Of a DNA stretch of 8,655 bases, positions 3,569 to 8,655 are shown piece after piece. How positions within the stretch are numbered: position 1 is the first letter of the stretch; each line of letters begins with the position of its first letter. Under the pieces are notes generated by a model. It searched no databases and was not told where the DNA came from. It saw nothing but the letters and a program-made list of their open reading frames with translations. The position numbers and the translations under genes are program-made. Source of the DNA: Pseudomonas sp. (GTDB lineage: Bacteria > Pseudomonadota > Gammaproteobacteria > Pseudomonadales > Pseudomonadaceae); NCBI RefSeq assembly GCF_030147005.1, contig NZ_JASLAW010000189.1, positions 1-8,655 on the forward strand. Reading direction: 5' to 3'.

Positions 3569-5857
3569 ATGTCGCGCACCACACCAACAACAACCGCCAG
3601 TTTACCACGCATGCTGGCCTCGGCCATCGGCGTTGCTCTCAGCGCCAGCTCTGCCGCTCACTTGGCGCAGGCGGCTGAAAACACCGAACGACAAGGCGAG
3701 CGCAACCCTATCTCCCTCGGCGCCACCAACATTACCGGCCAGGAGCAGGACACCACCTCCTACCAGGTGGAAAAAGCCGCTTCGCAGAAATACACCGCGC
3801 CGCTGGTGGACACGCCGCGCTCGGTCACCGTGGTGCCGCAGCAAGTACTCAAGGACACCGCCGCCACCTCGCTGCAAGACGCCTTGCGTACCGTACCGGG
3901 CATTACTTTCGGCGCCGGAGAAGGCGGCAACCCCCAGGGCGACCGTCCGTTCATCCGTGGTTTCGACGCCCAGGGCGACACCTACCTGGACGGCGTGCGC
4001 GATACCGGCGGCCAGAGCCGTGAGATCTTCGACATTGAATCCATCGAAGTCAGCAAGGGCCCGAACTCGTCCTTCGGCGGTCGCGGCTCCGCCGGTGGCA
4101 GCCTCAACCTGGTGAGCAAAACCCCGCAAGCGCGAGACTTCACCAATGCAGGCTTCACCTACGGGTCCGACCAGACCCGCCGCTACGTGCTCGACGTGAA
4201 CCGCCAGTTCCTCGACGACAGCGCTGCATTCCGCTTGAACCTGATGAGCCACGAACAAAACGTGGCCGGGCGCGATGCGGTCAATTACGACCGTTGGGGC
4301 GTGGCGCCGTCGCTGACCTTTGGCCTGGGCACCCCGACCCGCGTCAACCTCAGCTACTACCACATGGAAAGCGACGACCTGCCGGATTCGGGCATCCCCT
4401 ACGGCTACGGCAACAACGGCGCGCGTACCGCCCATGTGCATGACAAACCCATCGACGGCGGCGACAGCAATAACTTCTACGGTTTGAAGAGCCGCGACTT
4501 CCGCAAGACCCGCGCCGACATCAGCACGTTCTCTATCGAGCACGACCTGAACGACAACATGACGCTGAAAAACACCCTGCGCCATGGCAGCACCGGCCAG
4601 GACTACGTATTGACGCAGCCTGACGACAGCCAGCACAACGTCAACCAGTTCGGCACCGTATGGCGCCGCGCCAACAGTCGCGTTTCCACCACCACCACGA
4701 CCACCAACCAGACCGACCTGTTCGGCAGCTTCCAGGCGCTGGGCTTCAAGCACAGCTACTCCACCGGCCTGGAATTCACCGGTGAGGAAACCCGCGTCAG
4801 CGGCTACACCGTCAGCCCCAACACCAACCCGGTTTGCACCGTGGCCAAGGGCAGCCTGGGTGGCCAGTGCACCTCGCTGAGCAACCCGAACCCGGACGAT
4901 GCCTGGAACGGCAGCGTCGCGCGTAACTACAACGGCACCAACACCAAGGCCACCAGCCGCGCCGCCTATGTGTTCGACACCATCGAGCTGGACCCGAAAT
5001 GGCTGCTGAACGTGGGCCTGCGCTACGACACCTTCGACACCGAGGCCAACGCCAACGCCGTCGCCGGGCGCAGCAAAATCAAGGATGACAGCCAGTTCTT
5101 CAACTGGCAGGCGGGCCTGGTGTGGAAGCCGCTGGACAACGGCAGCGTCTACGCCTCCTACGCGACGTCGGCCACCCCGGCCGGTGGGCTGGTGGGTGAA
5201 GGTGCCGACGGCAATCCGCTGTCTGCCGGTGCCGCCGCCAGCGACCTGCAGCCGGAAGAAACCGTCAACTATGAGCTGGGCACCAAGTGGGACCTGTTCC
5301 ACGACCGCCTGTCCCTGACCGCTGCCGTGTTCCGCACCGAGAAGAAAAACACCCGCATCCTGGTCGACGCCCTCACCTACGAGAACGCCGGCGAATCCCA
5401 GGTCGACGGTATCGAGTTGTCCGCCAGCGGCAAGCTGACCGCACACTGGCAAGTGTTCGCCGGGTACACCTACCTGGACAGCGAACTGGTCAAATCCGGT
5501 CTCAATGGGCGTAACGGCGTAGTGAGCGCAGGCTCCAACAAAGGCAACCAGATGCCCAACACGCCGAAGAACTCGTTCAGCCTGTGGACCACCTACGACA
5601 TCACGCCAAAACTGACCATCGGCGGCGGCGCTTTTTACGTCGACGAGGTTTACGGCGATGCGGGCAACACCGTGTACGTGCCCTCCTATACCCGCTACGA
5701 CGCCATGGCCAGCTACAAGCTGACCAAGAACGTCGACCTGCAGCTGAACGTGCAGAACCTGACCGACAAAACCTACTACGACAAGGCCTTCTCCACGCAC
5801 TTCGCCAACCAGGCGGCCGGTCGTACGGCGCTGTTGACCACCAGTTTGCACTTCTAA
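3569..5857 (+). CDS. piuA: TonB-dependent catecholate-type siderophore receptor (PiuA/Fiu family)
   Basis: This is an outer-membrane receptor of 762 residues, close to E. coli Fiu and P. aeruginosa PiuA in size. It imports ferric catecholate-type siderophores using TonB-ExbBD energy; PiuA-type receptors also admit catechol-linked beta-lactams such as cefiderocol. Features in order: a Sec signal peptide (cleavage near Ala35/Ala36 in HLAQAAENTE), a likely TonB box near 47-55 (NPISLGATN), and a plug domain about 65-185 (TPRSVTVVP, RPFIRGFD, IEVSKGPNS). The 22-strand-type barrel ends in the outer-membrane signature TSLHF with terminal Phe. No STN signalling domain is present, so it does not drive its own ECF sigma/anti-sigma system. 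Cys423 and Cys434 probably form a disulfide in an extracellular loop. ATG 3569 has AAAGGA six bases upstream; the 21 extra in-frame codons from 3506 overlap the promoter. The exact ligand is not shown by the sequence. Confidence 0.92.
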   Translation: MSRTTPTTTASLPRMLASAIGVALSASSAAHLAQAAENTERQGERNPISLGATNITGQEQDTTSYQVEKAASQKYTAPLVDTPRSVTVVPQQVLKDTAATSLQDALRTVPGITFGAGEGGNPQGDRPFIRGFDAQGDTYLDGVRDTGGQSREIFDIESIEVSKGPNSSFGGRGSAGGSLNLVSKTPQARDFTNAGFTYGSDQTRRYVLDVNRQFLDDSAAFRLNLMSHEQNVAGRDAVNYDRWGVAPSLTFGLGTPTRVNLSYYHMESDDLPDSGIPYGYGNNGARTAHVHDKPIDGGDSNNFYGLKSRDFRKTRADISTFSIEHDLNDNMTLKNTLRHGSTGQDYVLTQPDDSQHNVNQFGTVWRRANSRVSTTTTTTNQTDLFGSFQALGFKHSYSTGLEFTGEETRVSGYTVSPNTNPVCTVAKGSLGGQCTSLSNPNPDDAWNGSVARNYNGTNTKATSRAAYVFDTIELDPKWLLNVGLRYDTFDTEANANAVAGRSKIKDDSQFFNWQAGLVWKPLDNGSVYASYATSATPAGGLVGEGADGNPLSAGAAASDLQPEETVNYELGTKWDLFHDRLSLTAAVFRTEKKNTRILVDALTYENAGESQVDGIELSASGKLTAHWQVFAGYTYLDSELVKSGLNGRNGVVSAGSNKGNQMPNTPKNSFSLWTTYDITPKLTIGGGAFYVDEVYGDAGNTVYVPSYTRYDAMASYKLTKNVDLQLNVQNLTDKTYYDKAFSTHFANQAAGRTALLTTSLHF

Positions 5858-5876
5858 ACCCGGCCGACGTTCAACC

Positions 5877-5909
5877 AAAAGCCCCACGCATCGGATGCGC
5901 GGGGCTTTT
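5877..5909. terminator. Intrinsic terminator after piuA
   Basis: aaaagcccc (5877-5885) pairs with ggggctttt (5901-5909), and cgcat (5887-5891) with atgcg (5895-5899) across one A-C mismatch, closing a three-base loop. It ends in four T residues and is preceded by four A residues. It lies 19 bases after the piuA stop and probably makes piuA and piuB at least partly separate transcripts. Confidence 0.85.
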
Positions 5910-5938
5910 GCGTGTTTCTCGGCAACTCACGGCATAAT
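5908..5938 (+). promoter_or_regulatory. Weak candidate promoter for piuB
   Basis: CATAAT (5933-5938) is a fair -10 box, but the only TTG-type -35 (TTGCGT, 5908-5913) is 19 bases away and overlaps the terminator. A TTATAT at about 5953 is an alternative -10. No Fur-like site is visible here. piuB may instead depend on read-through from piuA. Confidence 0.25.
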
Positions 5939-5981
5939 GCGCGCCGTGACATTTATATCCAGCTAAGCGAGGCGCTCCGAC

Positions 5982-8504
5982 GTGTTGAAGAAAACCCTGT
6001 TCCAGTTGCATTGGTTCTTCGGCATCACGGCCGGGCTGGTGCTGGCCTTGATGGGGGTCACCGGGGCGGCGTACTCGTTCCAGGATGAAATCCTGCGGGC
6101 ACTCAACCCCACGGTATTGAGCGTGCAAAAACGCGAAGCCGGTGTGCTGCCGCCTGCCGAGCTGGTGCGCAAGCTGGAAGCCGCTGAAGGCAAGAGCGTC
6201 GCGATGCTCTGGGTGGAGAACGACAGCGGCAACGCCGCCCGTGTGTTCTTTACCCCGCCGCCAGGTGAGCGGCGTGGCCAGATGCGTTACTTCGACCCGT
6301 ATACCGGCGACTACATGGGCGACGCCGTCGGCCAGGATGTATTCGGCTTCATCCTGCAGTTGCACCGCTTCCTCGCCGTCGGCGACACCGGGCGCAATAT
6401 CACCGGCGCCTGCACCCTGATCCTGCTGTTTTTCTGTCTTTCCGGGCTGTACCTGCGCTGGCCGCGCCAGGTCAAAAACTGGCGCGTGTGGTTGACCCTG
6501 GACTGGCGCAAAAAGGGCCGCAGCTTCAATTGGGATTTGCACTCCGTGTTCGGCACCTGGTGCCTGCTGTTTTACCTGCTCGCGGCACTGACCGGGCTGT
6601 ATTGGTCCTACGACTGGTACAACCGTGGCGTGACCCACCTGCTGTCCGATGCGCCGCAAAACGAGCGCATGCGCAAGCGCGGCCCACCGCCCGCTGGCCC
6701 TGCTCCGGTGGCCAACTACGACGCCATCTGGAGCAGTATCTACAGCACCGCAGGCCCCGGCTTGAGTGCCTATAACATCCGCATGCCCGCCGTCGCCGGG
6801 CAACCGGCCACCGTGTATTACCTGCTGGACAGCTCGCCCCATGACCGCGCGCTGAACCAAATCAACCTCGACCCGGCCACCGGCGAGGTCAACGCCCATG
6901 ACCGTTACGCCAGCAAGAGCCTGAAGGCGCAATTGTTGACCAGTGTCTATGCGCTGCACACCGGCAGTTATTTCGGGCTGGTCGGGCGAATCGTTCTCAC
7001 GGTGAGCTCGCTGCTCATGCCTTTGTTCTTTATCACCGGCTGGCTGCTGTACCTGGACCGTCGTCGCAAAAAACGGCAGGTGCGTGACGCTCGCAAGGGC
7101 TTGGTTGCCAGCCACAGCGACGCGCCGGCCTGGTTGATCGGCTTTGCCAGCCAGAGCGGTTTTGCCGAACAGTTGGCCTGGCAAACCGCCGGGCAATTGC
7201 AGGCCGCCGGGCTTGGGGTGAAGGTGCAGCCCTTGGGCAGCGTCAGCCGCGACGACCTCAGCCAGGCGCAACATGCATTGTTCGTGGTCAGTACCTTCGG
7301 CGACGGCGAAGCCCCCGACAGCGCCCGTGGGTTTGAGCGCAGCGTGCTTGGCCAGGAGGTCTCCCTCAAAGGCTTGAACTACTCGGTGCTGGCCCTGGGC
7401 GACCGGCAGTACGAGCACTTTTGCGGCTTTGCCCGGCGCCTGCACTTCTGGCTGACCCATCAGGGCGGCAACCCGCTGTTTGCCCCGGTAGAAGTCGACA
7501 GTGGCGACCCAGAGGCCTTGCTCACCTGGCAACACCAGTTGGGCCAGCTTACGGGCCACACACCGGCAGCGTGGCAAACGGCCCAGTTTGAACACTGGAC
7601 CCTGAGCCAACGCACCCTGCTCAACCCTGGCAGCGTCGGCGCACCGGTGTACCTGTTGGGCCTCACACCGCCCTCGGCCGCCAGTTGGCTGGCCGGAGAC
7701 CTGGTGGAAATCCTGCCGCGTAATGGCCCGCGGGCCGTTGAGCATTTCCTGGAAGGGCTGGGCCTGGCCGGCAGCGAAGGCGTGTTGATCGACGGCCTGG
7801 CGCAAACGCTCAACCAGGCCCTGGCCACGCGTCAACTGCCGGATAACCGTACGCACTTGGTCGGCCTGCACGCCCAGGCACTGGTCGATGCGCTGATACC
7901 GCTGGGCATGCGTGAATACTCCATCGCCTCGATTGCCAGCGACGGTGTGCTGGAGCTGATCGTGCGCCAGGAGCGTCATCCGGATGGCAGCCTGGGCCTG
8001 GGCTCCGGCTGGCTGACTGAGCATGCCGTCATCGGCTCGGGCATCAACCTGCGCGCGCGTCGCAACAGCGGCTTCCATCTGCCCGCTGAACCGGTGCCGC
8101 TTATTCTGCTGGGCAACGGCACCGGCCTCGCCGGCCTGCGCAGCTTGCTCAAGGCGCGCATTGCCGACGGTCAGCCGCGTAACTGGCTGCTGTTCGGCGA
8201 ACGCAACATCGCCCACGACTACCTGTGCCAGGCAGAACTGCAAGGCTGGCTGGCCAGTGGTGATCTGGCCCTGCTGGACCTGGCGTTCTCACGGGATCAG
8301 GAAGAAAAAATCTACGTGCAGGACCGCCTGCGGGAATCGGCGCAAGTGCTACGCAAATGGCTGGCCGATGGCGCGGCGATTTATGTGTGCGGGAGTTTGC
8401 AGGGCATGGCGACCGGCGTGGATCAGGCGCTGGTGGATATCCTGGGCAGTGAAGCGGTGGAGCGCTTGATTGAGCAAGGCCGTTATCGCCGGGATGTCTA
8501 CTGA
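5982..8504 (+). CDS. piuB: PepSY-type membrane ferrisiderophore reductase fused to flavodoxin and NADPH/FAD reductase domains
   Basis: This 840-residue inner-membrane protein should reduce periplasmic ferric siderophore with cytosolic NADPH. Four membrane helices (about 12-33, 139-160, 187-208, 334-357) surround periplasmic PepSY regions (34-125 and 209-333). A flavodoxin-like FMN domain spans about 386-525 (GFASQSGFAEQLA, STFGDGEAPDS, LGDRQYEHFCGFARRL). A CysJ/P450-reductase-like FAD-NADPH module follows, with REYS at 644-647, GNGTGLAGLRSLL at 711-723, YVCGS at 801-805 and a terminal RYRRDVY like CysJ, whose last Tyr stacks on FAD. His10, His128, His187 and His326, near membrane borders, are candidate ligands for two b-type haems as in FoxB. 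GTG 5982 follows GAGG (5969-5972) by nine bases and gives the family start MLKKTLFQLHW. It corresponds to PA4513. The substrate is inferred from its piuA neighbour. Confidence 0.9.
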   Translation: MLKKTLFQLHWFFGITAGLVLALMGVTGAAYSFQDEILRALNPTVLSVQKREAGVLPPAELVRKLEAAEGKSVAMLWVENDSGNAARVFFTPPPGERRGQMRYFDPYTGDYMGDAVGQDVFGFILQLHRFLAVGDTGRNITGACTLILLFFCLSGLYLRWPRQVKNWRVWLTLDWRKKGRSFNWDLHSVFGTWCLLFYLLAALTGLYWSYDWYNRGVTHLLSDAPQNERMRKRGPPPAGPAPVANYDAIWSSIYSTAGPGLSAYNIRMPAVAGQPATVYYLLDSSPHDRALNQINLDPATGEVNAHDRYASKSLKAQLLTSVYALHTGSYFGLVGRIVLTVSSLLMPLFFITGWLLYLDRRRKKRQVRDARKGLVASHSDAPAWLIGFASQSGFAEQLAWQTAGQLQAAGLGVKVQPLGSVSRDDLSQAQHALFVVSTFGDGEAPDSARGFERSVLGQEVSLKGLNYSVLALGDRQYEHFCGFARRLHFWLTHQGGNPLFAPVEVDSGDPEALLTWQHQLGQLTGHTPAAWQTAQFEHWTLSQRTLLNPGSVGAPVYLLGLTPPSAASWLAGDLVEILPRNGPRAVEHFLEGLGLAGSEGVLIDGLAQTLNQALATRQLPDNRTHLVGLHAQALVDALIPLGMREYSIASIASDGVLELIVRQERHPDGSLGLGSGWLTEHAVIGSGINLRARRNSGFHLPAEPVPLILLGNGTGLAGLRSLLKARIADGQPRNWLLFGERNIAHDYLCQAELQGWLASGDLALLDLAFSRDQEEKIYVQDRLRESAQVLRKWLADGAAIYVCGSLQGMATGVDQALVDILGSEAVERLIEQGRYRRDVY

Positions 8505-8529
8505 TTACCTGAAGGAACAAACATCCAAA

Positions 8530-8570
8530 TGTGGGAGGGGGCTTGCCCTAATGCCGGTCAGTTAAGCGCT
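8530..8570. repeat. REP head plus inverted copy of the 227-258 spacer repeat
   Basis: tgtgggagggggcttgcc (8530-8547) is a REP-type head. The unit gccctaatgccggtcagtta followed by agcgct (8545-8570) is the inverted counterpart of 227-258. It begins 25 bases after the piuB stop, and no classic T-run terminator is visible between them, so REP hairpins may end or stabilise the piuB transcript. Confidence 0.65.
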
Positions 8571-8591
8571 AAAGCAGAAAAACCTGCGACC

Positions 8592-8655
8592 TGTGGCGAG
8601 GGAGCTTGCTCCCGTTGGGGCGCGAAGCGGCCCCAAAAATGGGACTGCTACGCAG
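8592..8655. repeat. REPIN, cut by the window end
   Basis: tgtggcgagggagcttgctc then ccg begins an intact left REP arm. The spacer follows, with the same small hairpin landmarks as 141-197 (cgcgaagcgg, gggactgctacgcag). It has the same orientation as the REPIN at 141-221 and supplies the undamaged sequence that shows where the IS interrupted that copy. The right arm lies outside the window. Confidence 0.85.

Noticed and set aside
3364..3627. N-terminal extension of PiuC
   Set aside because: It would cover the divergent promoter and run antisense into the piuA signal peptide; the 226-residue form matches the family length.
3602..5887. Minus-strand open frame of 761 residues opposite piuA
   Set aside because: The translation is low-complexity Val/Gly/Ala-rich sequence with no motif, and piuA on the other strand is unambiguous. 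Its length reflects codon bias.
5871..8243. Minus-strand open frame of 790 residues opposite piuB
   Set aside because: The translation is Gln/Gly/Ala-rich without domains; it is a shadow of the strongly supported piuB reading frame.

Overview
The window looks like the chromosome of a fluorescent-group Pseudomonas. It is GC-rich, its ornithine decarboxylase closely resembles the one I remember from P. aeruginosa (PA4519), and it carries paired inverted REP elements (REPINs) of the kind abundant in P. fluorescens-type genomes. The gene order piuB - piuA - piuC - Sel1 protein - speC matches my recollection of P. aeruginosa PA4513-PA4516 and PA4519. This is synteny from memory, not a database result.

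Layout. Positions 1-140 are the left end of an IS3-family insertion sequence read leftwards; only 23 codons of orfA are in view, and the element sits inside a REPIN. Positions 141-335 hold the rest of that REPIN, a short spacer repeat and a second REPIN. Positions 336-697 contain no gene but do contain a likely promoter, an intrinsic terminator and a foldable leader ahead of speC (698-1861, +). A perfect bidirectional terminator (1896-1925) separates speC from a convergent pair on the minus strand: piuC (2683-3363, an Fe(II)/2-oxoglutarate dioxygenase) followed one base later by a Sel1-repeat protein (1932-2681). A 205-bp divergent promoter region follows, then piuA (3569-5857, +), a TonB-dependent catecholate-type siderophore receptor. 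After a terminator comes piuB (5982-8504, +), a membrane PepSY-flavodoxin-FAD/NADPH reductase. From 8530 to the window end REP-type repeats return, including an inverted copy of the spacer repeat seen at 227-258.

How the genes fit together. PiuA imports a ferric catecholate-type siderophore across the outer membrane. PiuB can move electrons from cytosolic NADPH through FAD, FMN and possibly membrane haem to the periplasm, where they could reduce and release the iron. PiuC and the Sel1 protein are co-transcribed and divergent from piuA; their roles in iron uptake are inferred from context. A near-consensus sigma70 promoter with a weak Fur-like site next to it lies in front of piuA. SpeC makes putrescine and is functionally separate.

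The locus itself is a known type. The least explained part is the speC leader (about 505-697): an intrinsic terminator 105 bases before the start codon, a stem placing the Shine-Dalgarno core in an internal loop, a possible 10-codon leader peptide ending at that Shine-Dalgarno, and five GGA triplets. All of this is read by eye and is unproven.
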